Below are positions 55,741 through 64,000 of a stretch of 64,000 nt of DNA, in pieces; positions within the stretch are counted from its first letter, which is position 1; the number at the start of each line of letters is the position of its first letter. The DNA lies in NCBI RefSeq assembly GCF_037392515.1, contig NC_090290.1:32571753-32635752 (forward strand), read 5' to 3'. Made by a program: the position numbers and the translations under genes. The notes under the pieces are model-generated. The model searched no databases, was not told the DNA's origin, and was given only the letters and a program-made list of their open reading frames with translations. Source of the stretch: Haliotis asinina (taxonomy: Eukaryota; Mollusca; Gastropoda; Lepetellida; Haliotidae).

Positions 55741-55840
55741 TACTTAGCAATGCTTAGCAATGCTTAGTAATGCTTAGCAAATGCTTAGTATTATTAAGCA
55801 TTGCTAAGCATTACTAAGCATTGCTAAGCATTGCTAAGTA
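55741..55840. repeat. Central decamer array and palindrome centre
   Basis: Left of centre, TTAGCAATGC-type decamers run four times (ACTTAGCAATGCTTAGCAAT, GCTTAGTAATGCTTAGCAA). Right of centre the same 40 bp appears inverted (55,801-55,840). The 20 bases between (ATGCTTAGTATTATTAAGCA) are not a continuation of the large palindrome; a smaller TGCTTA/TAAGCA hairpin sits inside. The layout resembles an iteron cluster, as in replication origins or protein-binding control regions. Confidence 0.7.
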
Positions 55841-55928
55841 TTATTAGAAGTTTCCTGGGAGAGGATTGGTTCCTATATAGACAAGTAGGAAGTATGGTAT
55901 ATATATATATTCCCAGGAAAAACACCCC
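55841..55928 (+). promoter_or_regulatory. Right half of divergent central promoter
   Basis: Mirror of 55,653-55,740: TTTCCTGGGA (55,851-55,860), CCTATATAG (55,872-55,880), TATATATATATA ending near 55,910, TCCCAGGAAA (55,911-55,920), then ATG at 55,929. Confidence 0.55.
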
Positions 55929-56594
55929 ATGCCACCAAGAAGAGATTTGTCTTCGGAAAAGGTCCAAGAAATACGCTCCCTTCGAGGGGTGCTCCCAGCA
56001 AGCGAGGTCAAAAAGCGCTTCGGTATTGGATCCACAAGACTCTACGACATATGGCGAGAGCCTGCTGTAGAACCTCCGACCAGCACAGACGCATTGCCTG
56101 CTCCCGCTAGTGAGACGTCTGCCGGCAGCGTATTGCCTGCGGCCATCTTACCCCCTAGCGAGAGCGTATTGCCTGCTGCAGAGCCGACTGTGTCCACCAT
56201 CCAGGACTTCTACAACCGCTTGGGGAGGCTAGAGGCTAGTGTGAAGCAAACTGCAGCGATGTCGGCTCGTTTGGAACAAACCACGAATACGTTGTCGGCT
56301 CATATGGAGCAAACCACGAATTTGTTGGTCGACATCTTGTCGATGCTGGATAAGGACAATGAGGAAGAGGAAATAGAAAACGTTGAGGAGGAACAAGAAG
56401 AGACCCATCTGGATATTCAGAAGGTGCGGCAGATACTAGAAACAGCCCAAAGGTGGACCTACCTTTCGCTAGCCGCTGTTTTTCTCTGGAAGGTCGTCTA
56501 CAAGACCTGGAAGCACAGCAAATCAGTGCACACACCGACCGAGAAGGTAGAAACACCCAAGACGAAACGTGGGGATCCCTTCATTATGCAGTAG
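55929..56594 (+). CDS. Inner gene of palindrome, right arm, 221 aa
   Basis: Exact mirror copy of the 54,987-55,652 gene; the encoded protein is identical. Same HTH-like start, helical repeat, acidic stretch and hydrophobic segment. It is divergent from the left copy, with 276 bp between start codons. Confidence 0.78.
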   Translation: MPPRRDLSSEKVQEIRSLRGVLPASEVKKRFGIGSTRLYDIWREPAVEPPTSTDALPAPASETSAGSVLPAAILPPSESVLPAAEPTVSTIQDFYNRLGRLEASVKQTAAMSARLEQTTNTLSAHMEQTTNLLVDILSMLDKDNEEEEIENVEEEQEETHLDIQKVRQILETAQRWTYLSLAAVFLWKVVYKTWKHSKSVHTPTEKVETPKTKRGDPFIMQ

Positions 56595-56732
56595 AGTGTT
56601 GTTTTTTTTGAGGGAAAAAAGTAGTAGGGTACCACGAAAAGCAGTTGGAATACGAAAAACTAGCCTAGATAAGTATTCGTCCTTTGTAAGCCCACGACTG
56701 CATCTACCAAAATACTAGGCGAGCTGCCGGAC

Positions 56733-57920
56733 CTATTCTCGTCCAATGTCTGGAAGCAGTAATTCGATTTCTCTATCGTCTTTCTTTTCTGATATAGGTG
56801 AGTAGCAGATTTTACCGAGCTTGCATAGAAACGGTTCCCGCACTAACCGTAGGCGTTCTATTCCCCCGGCAGCCCGAATCGTTTCTCGTATCTTGTAGCC
56901 ATAGACTGGAATCGTTTCCCCAGTCGGGGGATCGAGTAGCAATAACAGCCGGTTCTTCCCTTCGTGTCCCGCTACAGCAAACTTTTTGCATAAGTAGACT
57001 CCTTCTGGGACGTTCGCAGCCTTTTTGTGTTCGCTACATGGAGGGGGTGCTACTTCCATATGCTTGGGTCCACCATAGTCGGGTAATGGGGTATGCCAAA
57101 TATTACCCCGCCCCTGTGGTACCTCTGCTTTCTCCGATAACCGCCATAAGATACAAGACTCTTTCTCCTTACACGTACAACAGTCCATCAATTTGTTGAT
57201 GAGGAGTGCGTATTTTATGCTCCAGAAAAGGCAGGCGTTGTCGTATAGGTTCTCTATATTCACACAACAGCTGCCAACCTCGATCTCTTCTGGAACCTCG
57301 AGTGGAAGTCGCTCCTGGGGTGTGTAGTCTATCGCTTTCTGTTCCCAGAGAATGCATTTCTTGCTGTCGACGCAGTGGTCGGTGGCACCACACTTGCACG
57401 TAGAGTTGTCGGGTCCGAAGAGAGCAGGCAGTTCCGATAGAGTGGCTAGGCAGTCGGTGCATCGGTTGTGTCTGTCCTTGGGGCCCGGATAGCAGTTATC
57501 AGCGAGAATGATTCGGAGTTTGCCCGCCGAGGGTCGAAATTGGTTGGGTGGGCAGATGTAGACGAAATCAACTATTTTGCCGGCTTCTACTAGTGGACGA
57601 AAGCACAGCAAGTAGAGTTCGAGAAACTGTTTGGGGATCTGGTAGTGTTCGTAGAAGGTGTGTCCCGATTGCTCCAGGATTTGTTTCTCTCGGTCGGAAA
57701 GCAACATAGGGCGACACTTCTGCAGCAGGGCCTCCAAGTCTTCGGATATATCGGGAGTTGTGGGCTTGTCTATACCACCTCGGATTCGTGTGTATCGAGC
57801 TTGCGATATGTGATACTTCCTCTTCGCTTCCCGAATGGACAAACGACCCGATCGGATCTCGGTATATGCTTCTCGCGAGAGCTTGGTTCCTGGCATATTT
57901 CTATGTCTATGTACCCGCAT
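56733..57920 (-). CDS. Outer gene of palindrome, right arm, 395 aa
   Basis: Mirror copy of 53,661-54,848; the protein is identical. The only base difference found (57,021) changes a Lys codon AAA to AAG near residue 300. The alternative start at residue 9 is also conserved (ATG at 57,896-57,894). Reads outward-in, converging on the right inner gene. Confidence 0.8.
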   Translation of the reverse strand: MRVHRHRNMPGTKLSREAYTEIRSGRLSIREAKRKYHISQARYTRIRGGIDKPTTPDISEDLEALLQKCRPMLLSDREKQILEQSGHTFYEHYQIPKQFLELYLLCFRPLVEAGKIVDFVYICPPNQFRPSAGKLRIILADNCYPGPKDRHNRCTDCLATLSELPALFGPDNSTCKCGATDHCVDSKKCILWEQKAIDYTPQERLPLEVPEEIEVGSCCVNIENLYDNACLFWSIKYALLINKLMDCCTCKEKESCILWRLSEKAEVPQGRGNIWHTPLPDYGGPKHMEVAPPPCSEHKKAANVPEGVYLCKKFAVAGHEGKNRLLLLLDPPTGETIPVYGYKIRETIRAAGGIERLRLVREPFLCKLGKICYSPISEKKDDREIELLLPDIGRE

Positions 57921-58008
57921 AGCTCTAATTGGGAATACACTATAATTGGGAGTAATTGGGAGCAGCCGAAAAGTGGTCTTATCGAAAGGGTCTTGTTGAA
58001 TATATATG
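57921..58008 (-). promoter_or_regulatory. Promoter region of outer gene, right arm
   Basis: Mirror of 53,573-53,660: TAATTGGGA at 57,926-57,934, 57,943-57,951 and 57,953-57,961, and a TATA-like GAATATATATG near 58,000. Confidence 0.45.
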
Positions 58009-58090
58009 CTGGTAGCAGAATTAGCTATACTCCGAAGCTTCTGAGCAAAGTGTACCCGCTACCGGTTTTTCTCACCATTCCCTATACTAC

Positions 58091-58096
58091 TCTCTG
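58091..58096. repeat. Right candidate target-site duplication TCTCTG
   Basis: Follows CCCTATACTAC at the right end of the palindrome; identical to 53,484-53,489. Confidence 0.65.
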
Positions 58097-58510
58097 TGCT
58101 AACATTTGTGATTGAGGTGTTTTCAATAGCTTTAACCCTTTGTTTCGGGTTCGTCGACTGGGATTAGGTTGTGTAAGGTGGCTGGTTTACCCTTTGTCGT
58201 TTCCAGCTGCACACTTTACGCGAGCGACAGAAGCCCGCTTTGACTCCGAGCACTGACTCAAACTGATGTGAAATATTCGTTCTGGGACAGAAAGTCTTGA
58301 AATCCTGTTGAGGTAGGACGACTTCAAGGACTCTTCGGAAGGGCGACAGAGGACCAGACAGGCAGGTGTTTCCAAATCTATTTGGAAAAAAATATGCGTC
58401 TTCATGAATATCTGTTTAATATACAGTGCACACTCATTCTCTGATAGTATATAGCCATTTAGGTATAGATGGGAAAGGTTGATACTGGTTTCTGCATGTA
58501 AACGAAGTTG

Positions 58511-58655
58511 TAGTGTAGCCTATTTGTTCAAGTGTTAGCACGCCATGTTCAGTACCAGTGTTCGAGTTCCCACTTAAATAGTATGCCTCACGCCCACTTC
58601 TCTGGCCCGTTATTGGAATATTGCCAAAGCGGCATTAAACCACACTTACTCACTG
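58511..58655 (+). mobile_element. SINE, short form
   Basis: GTAGCCTATTTGTTCAAGTG, GTGTTCGAGTTCCCACTTA, CACGCCCACTTCTCTGGCCC, TTATTGGAATATTGCCAAAG and CGGCATTAAACCACACTTAC, then CTCACTG. Confidence 0.82.
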
Positions 58656-58689
58656 TTATTAAACCAATCTATATACGTGAGAAATGTGA

Positions 58690-59190
58690 TTCCTGATGCT
58701 TATGCATGACTCATTTCTTTCAGACGCAGGAACCCTGGCACATTCTGGATTTGGTGTTGTGTCCCTCTAAACCCTTCCACCTGGACTTCGGTACACTGGC
58801 TTTTCGAGGAACCGATGGGATGAGCTTTTGTCTCATGGTGGCTCCATAGTACATCCGCTCTCCGCGTAGCCCCCCGCCGACTGTACATGGAGTAGGTTCG
58901 GTGCTAGGGCCTGACTGTACAGTCAGGATGTTTTTTTACAGCAACCCAGCTAGTTTAGGGTTGGCACACTCTGTGGCCCCAGTCTTTTCAGCACCCCCAG
59001 TAGACCCAATGCTGACTGCACTTGACTGGTAGATTAGGGGTTAGTGTAGATAGGGCCCCCTTCGTGCATGCCCTGTACGATGCTATCTATAGATAGTATA
59101 ACTTAGTCTTAACCCACCATTCCGTCCTTCAATAGGTAGTTCGAGACAAAGTAAGTCCCGGATGGTCACTTTGAGGATCAGTGTACTGGC
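58690..59190. other. Unassigned GC-richer segment, possibly a repeat
   Basis: More GC than its surroundings (CGCGTAGCCCCCCGCCGACTG, GGTTGGCACACTCTGTGGCC, GATAGGGCCCCCTTCGTGC). The minus-strand frame at 58,700-58,888 shows no recognised domain. The texture resembles the untranslated end of a retroelement, but I cannot prove it. Confidence 0.3.
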
Positions 59191-59283
59191 CGACTGCTGG
59201 TAAAGTATTTCAATATTTCAGTTTAAAATTTAGATTAATTTTTTCACGTCCCGACATATTTTGTTTTGCATTTAAATCTATGG

Positions 59284-59445
59284 GGATCGTCGAATAACCG
59301 AATGGTTAAAGCATTCGCTCATGACTCTCCAAACAACCCTAATTCTATTTCCCATATCTGAATTATGTGTGGAGCCTATATTTGTTGTTGCTCACCGTGA
59401 TATAGCTGGAATATTGCTAAAAGCGGTGTAAAAACAACACTCATG
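59284..59445 (+). mobile_element. SINE, short form
   Basis: CGAATAACCGAATGGTTAAA, GCATTCGCTCATGACTCTCC, TGTGTGGAGCCTATATTTGT, GTGATATAGCTGGAATATTG and CTAAAAGCGGTGTAAAAAC. Confidence 0.82.
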
Positions 59446-59449
59446 CAGT

Positions 59450-60390
59450 CATAATATGTGTGGGAAAAAAGAAACTGATACCACAATCTGAGAGTATTGT
59501 TAGCTGGTTGTGTGGGGTAACAAGTTTAGATCCTTAAATAGAATGTAGAATTCCGTAAGTCAATGATCAGTCAAGCAGATGTTTCAACCTTTATTCTGAG
59601 GTCAAGTGTGTTGATAAGAAATCACTGACCTCTTTATATAGCCGAAACATCACCGATCAATGTTGGAATTCTTCTGTGACTGACCGAAAAGGTACAATTA
59701 CGATTTTGATTGGTTGACCAAGATCAGATATTTTTACTATTGGTTCCTGATTGGACAAGCAGAAATGAATTTTTGGAGGGGCAGTCACGTGACCGTGACA
59801 GGATTATTACACCGGCTTCATTACGGTTTGTTTTACAAGTTCCTACAGCTGATCTCACCTTGCCGTGACAACAGTAGTTGGGGCTAATTAGACTGGATTT
59901 ATTACAGTTGTGGTCTGGATGTCTATACAGTGTGCCATTTAGACATTTACTGGTGCGATAAAAAATAGCTTGAGCTTTAAGCTTGACATGTTCATTGGCA
60001 TATGACCTGTTAATTATCCTTGCCAGGTGCGTTACATCAGTTTGAGCCATGACATGAAGGCGAATTAAAGTGACATTTCAGTATTAGCAAATCTTGAAAA
60101 TGAAGGTGAACTTTCAGGCAAGTATATACAAAATACATACATACAGAAAAATATACGTGGAAGATATATACAAAATACATACATATATAAAATATACGGA
60201 TATGAGGAATACAAAGACAAATCGTGCACTGTCACAGTATTACAGGCCTTTTCTTGAGCCCAAGACATCATGCTAACTGAAAATAGTGTCAAACTAAATC
60301 TGTACTGGGGAGGCTACGACATCAGATTTTTCAGCTGCCTCCTCCTGGACTATATGTGGATGTATTAAGTTCATAGAAAGAAGATGACAT
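59450..60390. other. Non-coding stretch
   Basis: Contains the inverse copy of a 27-bp segment at 59,472-59,498 (see 49,219-49,245). A duplicated ATATACAAAATACATACATA lies near 60,122-60,190. No gene recognised. Confidence 0.3.
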
Positions 60391-60399
60391 ATCCCCACC

Positions 60400-60935
60400 C
60401 CACATATCTGCCGAGTTTTTCTGAAAGATATTTAGAAGTTTTCGAGTTCTGCTCCGGAAACGAAGTCCATTTCTCCATTCTGAGACTAAATCCGAATCGT
60501 TTCAGTGGAAACCCAGAAAATGATAAATCACAAAAACCTGTAAATGGCAAAAGGTACCACTTTAGGTTATGATAGATATATCTACTAAGTTTTGCAGAAA
60601 AATATTAAACGGTTACTGAGTTATGCTCCGGAAACGAAGCCCATCCTTCTATTTCGAGAAGTCCGAAACGTTTCCATGGAAACCGAGAAAATAATAAATC
60701 ACAAAGCGTACCCCTCCCATTAAACTAAGACCAAATAAATATATAAATAAACAAATACATAAAAATGATAAAAATCTGTAATTAGCAAAAGGCACAACCA
60801 TAGGTTCAGTTTATTATATCTATCATTTTTTATTTAAAAATATTGAACGGTTTTTGAGTTATGCTCCGGAAACAAAATGATTACAGACGGACGGGCTGAC
60901 GGACGGACAGACAGACGAGGCGTCGAAATTATTCG
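60400..60935. repeat. Tandem ~200-bp unit repeat with GTTATGCTCCGGAAACGAA core
   Basis: Three diverged copies, with cores near 60,447 (TCTGCTCCGGAAACGAAGTC), 60,622 (TATGCTCCGGAAACGAAGCC) and 60,859 (TATGCTCCGGAAACAAAATG). Each is preceded by GAAAAATATTNAACGGTTNNTGAG-like text and associated with AAAATGATAAATCACAAA and GGCAAAAGGYACNAC. It ends in CAGACGGACGGGCTGACGGA, a GACGGACG simple repeat at 60,882-60,920. Confidence 0.8.
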
Positions 60936-61110
60936 CCCGCATTTCATGCCGGGGGATAATGAGTCACTTGCGTGATGTCGCTAGTGATTCTTTAGAACTG
61001 AAACGCTAGATAGCATTTGTTCACGACCGATTGCGGAGCTTCCGATTAATCTAGTCCTTACAGTCACATCGCTGCACTCTCCTACCCATAGGTCCATACC
61101 AGAAACTTAG

Positions 61111-61166
61111 GCTGGGCCCCGTCTCGCATATCATGAATTGACCCGCGCAAGGGGAGCCGGGAACCA
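61111..61166. repeat. GC-rich hairpin element, copy 2
   Basis: GGCTGGGCCCCGTCTCGCAT at the left and GGAGCCGGGAACCAGC at the right, with CGCGCAA in the middle, as in 43,259-43,331. It lies about 220 bases upstream of the RAB18 start codon. Confidence 0.65.
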
Positions 61167-61385
61167 GCATATGCCGAAGTGCGACATCTGCGCATAAGAT
61201 CTTCCAGTACGAGCCAATAAAAATGACTGTAACAAACTGGAACTACGGAACTGATGACGAATTGCTCATGTGGTATTGTTTACGCCATTTTCGTGATCTA
61301 TAGATGCGTTGTAATAAGAAGAACATTCTTTAAATTTAGGTCCATCTGCACAAGTTACCATTAGGGTTGATACCACGTTCCACTA

Positions 61386-61456
61386 ATGGACGAGCAAGAA
61401 ATCCTCACGACCTTAAAAATCCTGATTATAGGTGAAAGCGGAGTTGGAAAGTCAAG
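61386..61456 (+). CDS. RAB18: RAB18 first coding exon (rest outside or beyond recognition)
   Basis: RAB18 is a small GTPase of the Rab family acting at the ER and lipid droplets. The exon has 71 nt: 23 codons plus AG, encoding MDEQEILTTLKILIIGESGV and GKS, then donor AG|GTGAAA. This contains the P-loop GESGVGKS, and the start is close to vertebrate RAB18 (MDEDVLTTLKILIIGESGVGKS). The split codon AG| fits the second Ser of GKSS. The remaining exons, starting with LLLRF, were not seen up to 64,000, so the first intron is longer than 2.5 kb. The 5'UTR and promoter lie just upstream; no TATA is evident. Confidence 0.94.
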
Positions 61457-61459
61457 GTG

Positions 61460-62800
61460 AAATCTTTTGTTTTGATTTTGCCAGCTTGGCCAGTTACAGC
61501 TGTTTTGCGCATCAGTACAGAGACATGCATTTGCAGCACCTCTCTCCGTCTCGCGTGTCATTCTGGCTATGAGTATGAGATTCGAATCTTATTTATAGAT
61601 GCTTGTAGTGAATATTGAGTGTTGATGATATAAATGAAAAACCGTGTTTTCCTCAGGCTTATGTCAGGAGTGTATAGAACCTTGACAAGAACTACACTTG
61701 GCTTTCCAAAATGACAGTTAGAGATTTTACAGTTGGCTGAATTCAGAGTTCTTAAATGACATGAAACAGAATCAGATGTTTTTGGTAGAGGTGGAAAGCA
61801 GACAATTATACCATTATAATGCAGTTGCTGGAACAACAAAGTATAATCAAGGGCCAGCAATATGAAATAACAGAAAACACAAACAAACTCAGATCAGTTC
61901 TCATAAGAGTTGTGCATTATTATTCATTTTTGTTTTCTTTTTTGAAATACAAGACAACTTGGTAAATTGATATCATATCACTGGTTGACGGTTCTTAAAG
62001 GGGCAATGATGCGGAGTGAATAATGTTTCTTGCCAACGGTCTAATTACAAAGCCAAGCAGCAAATTGGTCAGCACCCACTCCCTTGACCATGACGGACAA
62101 AGGGACTGGGCTCCTGTCCACATTAGCAGAATTTCTTCACCCTAAATAGTGAGAAGGCCGGATGCCCATCACATGCTGTTATTTAAAAATATCCATGGAA
62201 TTTCTTATTTGATTGTAACAAAATATCCCAGCAGTGTAGTTTTCTTCTGATGCCTGGATGGTATAGTGACTGATCCAATTTGATCCTATTTCTGTGTTTT
62301 TTACCTCGATATTTAATCATGTCACATGAAAATATGATGTCTACATACACGTAGCAAGCTATTTGTTTCATATAAGTCCGAAAGATTGCAAAGCTTTATA
62401 TGTAGATAGTTTGAGGGTTGGCCCAGCTGTCATGGCAGACATCATACGTAAAGTTTGGTATTTACGACCCTGGTTTCTTTTCTACAATAATAAAAAGCAC
62501 ACAGTTGATTTATCTGAATTCACAAACTAGTAAAAATGACTCTGCCATTGGTAGAGACATCTGAAAATTTTCTTACGTAAAAAAAACCCCTATTTATACC
62601 CATTTACCCAAGTACACAGCAAATACCTATGTACATTTCTTATGTAACAACGAAGTTCCATTGGTATCCTCAAAACAGTTTCAGCCCAAAAGTGTTTCCA
62701 GGCTGCATGCGACACAGAGATTACATCTTCCTTGCTGTAACTCACGTTTGATGGTATAAACCTACATGTGTTATTTGTCATCATTCACTTGATGGTCAGT
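61460..62800 (+). other. RAB18 first intron, no feature recognised
   Basis: Chance frames only. Confidence 0.4.
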
Positions 62801-62807
62801 TAACTCA

Positions 62808-64000
62808 TTAAGGCCGAGAGCCACGTATGTGTGGCAAATTAATTATCTTCTCACAGCAAGAGCCGTGTATTGGGCGTTATGAAAATCACGCCTTATTGAA
62901 CAAGAGACTCGGATATGCGTTTTACATTTTAAATTCGTACTGTACCTATAATTTCAATCAATTTAGCTGTAATGATCAAAGATTAGCTTTTCTTACGAGA
63001 GAGGTTACTTTCTGTGTTAATCAGAAGAACTATTAATGTGTTTTGATAACAATTGCTTGCAATGTTGGGGGCTTATACAGGCAAATGAACACATGTCTGC
63101 GAGAAAGGGGATTGTGAGATGTTGTTACAGGAGGTAAGTGTTTGTTACTCGTCATTGGGAGTGAATACTAAGATACTATGTTTGCACATTGATTGAATTA
63201 ATCGTGACAAGGTTACTAAACCTTCTTCTAAGTTAAATCATTTATTCATTCGTTGTAAAAGTTCACATAATAGACATAATAGACATAAATATCAATACTG
63301 TATTACACCAATGTTCGTGTAGATTTGAAATAAACCAAGTTAGTAATTTAGACTTAATTAATTTGCGACTATTGATTTTTAAAGTTGATGATAATACATA
63401 ATCGAATATGAAGTGATAACTCTTGCATCAACTCATAATATACATATATAGTACACATAAACCATACAAAGGTAATTGGGGTATTTTGTTCAAGCTGTTT
63501 CATGCTGATTTGAAATGTGATTTTTCCATGCAGTTTACATAAGCATTGTGTGAGAAACGTTTGTATTTGATCTCTGTAATTATCCAGTGTAATGATCACG
63601 TGTATCAGATCCATCGTCAATAAAAGGACGATAATATATCAGTTACGGAATTGATGCATATAACCATTCAATCAGACAACACTAAATGAGATATATGAAA
63701 ACCTCTTTCAACCTCAAAATTACAGCCTATGGCCAAATGCATGGCCAGGTAAAGTTTTGTCCCGTGACAAGTGTAAAACAAACTTATGTGCTGTTACATC
63801 ATTGGACAACCTGTTTAGTGGAGTCACGCCCATTGTCAATCTTTTGAACCTCATTTGCTTTCAAAACAAATATCTTCATAAATATTTGGGGAGATTCAAC
63901 TACAAGTGTATACATCACAATAAATCAGCATTGCGTAACTTTTTTGAATTCTATAATACATGTACTTGAATTATGATATTTATTCGTAACAATGTGCAGA
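62808..64000 (+). repeat. Dispersed ~1.2-kb repeat, copy 2 (runs off window end)
   Basis: Same orientation and order of landmarks as 6896-8120 (CACGTATGTGTGGCAAATTA, GATAACAATTGCTTGCAATG, TTACAGGAGGTAAGTGTTTG, ATATATCAGTTACGGAATTG, ACATGTACTTGAATTATGAT). It has small insertions and deletions, for example an extra GCGAGAAAGGGGATTGTGAG near 63,098. It lies in the RAB18 intron. Confidence 0.85.

Larger units (their letters stand above)
53489..58092. mobile_element. 4.6-kb near-perfect palindromic element carrying two gene pairs
   Basis: Bases x and 111,581-x are complementary from 53,489/58,092 inward to 55,780/55,801, giving two 2,292-bp arms around a 20-bp asymmetric centre (55,781-55,800). 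The only difference I found between arms is A at 54,560 versus C at 57,021 (expected T). Each arm encodes the same outer 395-aa gene and inner 221-aa gene, convergent within the arm, with no frame breaks. The outer ends read AGTAGTATAGGG and its complement and are flanked by TCTCTG on both sides, so the whole palindrome seems to have integrated as one unit. Coding parts are visibly GC-richer than the AT-rich flanks. I do not recognise the element family. Confidence 0.92.

Noticed and set aside
53490-58091. Element called a Maverick/Polinton outright
   Set aside because: Only the 6-bp duplication and 5'-AG end fit. No polymerase B, integrase, ATPase, protease or capsid gene is present.
53489-58092. 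Palindrome as a pure assembly mirror artefact
   Set aside because: The flanks are different unique sequences, the arms differ at one base, the centre has a 20-bp asymmetric core, and TCTCTG borders both ends. Not excluded without reads, but not the simplest reading.

Overview
The window looks like nuclear DNA of a mollusc, most likely a gastropod close to abalone (Haliotis). Three host genes are split into GT-AG exons whose conceptual products align with animal proteins. Dispersed tRNA-derived SINEs with a tail reading roughly GCTGGAATATTGCTAAAAGCGGCGTAAAAC followed by CTCACTCACTC occur on both strands. I associate that SINE family with abalone genomes; this is recognition, not a search result. 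The rest is AT-rich non-coding DNA, minisatellites and decayed transposable elements (DIRS-like YR retroelements, Penelope-like, LINE, Tc1/mariner-IS630, MITEs).

Layout. 1-1.44 kb: decayed DIRS-like element (RNase H plus tyrosine recombinase). 1.5-13.2 kb: non-coding DNA with simple repeats, SINEs and one copy of a ~1.2 kb dispersed repeat. 13.2-16.6 kb: nest of dead elements (Penelope-like on minus, DIRS-like on plus, Tc1-like on minus). 22.05-29.83 kb: the last six coding exons of the mismatch-repair gene MLH1, plus strand. Every intact internal exon has the same length as its human counterpart. 31.8-41.7 kb: the complete coding region of the kinetochore gene SPC25, minus strand, six coding exons, 227 aa, convergent with MLH1. 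Its introns hold MITEs, an IS630-like transposase relic and a third DIRS-like relic. 42-53.4 kb: mostly featureless, with microsatellites, a Tc1 relic and a foldback MITE. 53.49-58.09 kb: a near-perfect 4.6-kb palindrome. 61.39 kb: first coding exon of RAB18, plus strand. 62.8-64 kb: a second copy of the ~1.2 kb dispersed repeat.

The most unusual object is the palindrome at 53,489-58,092. Two 2,292-bp arms, in which I found one base difference, flank a 20-bp asymmetric centre and are bounded by TCTCTG on both sides (candidate 6-bp target-site duplication). Each arm encodes the same two intact, convergent genes: a 395-aa Cys-rich protein and a 221-aa protein with a predicted membrane segment. 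Both begin with a similar helix-turn-helix-like domain. The two 221-aa genes diverge from a shared central promoter that carries a decamer array and paired inverted motifs. I do not recognise either protein. The 6-bp duplication and 5'-AG end recall Maverick/Polinton elements, but no Polinton core gene is present.

The second unusual feature is in MLH1. Exon 14 is preceded by five tandem degenerate copies of its own 3' splice site and first bases. Exon 16 is followed by five or six degenerate copies of its own 3' end with splice donor, most still open in the exon frame.
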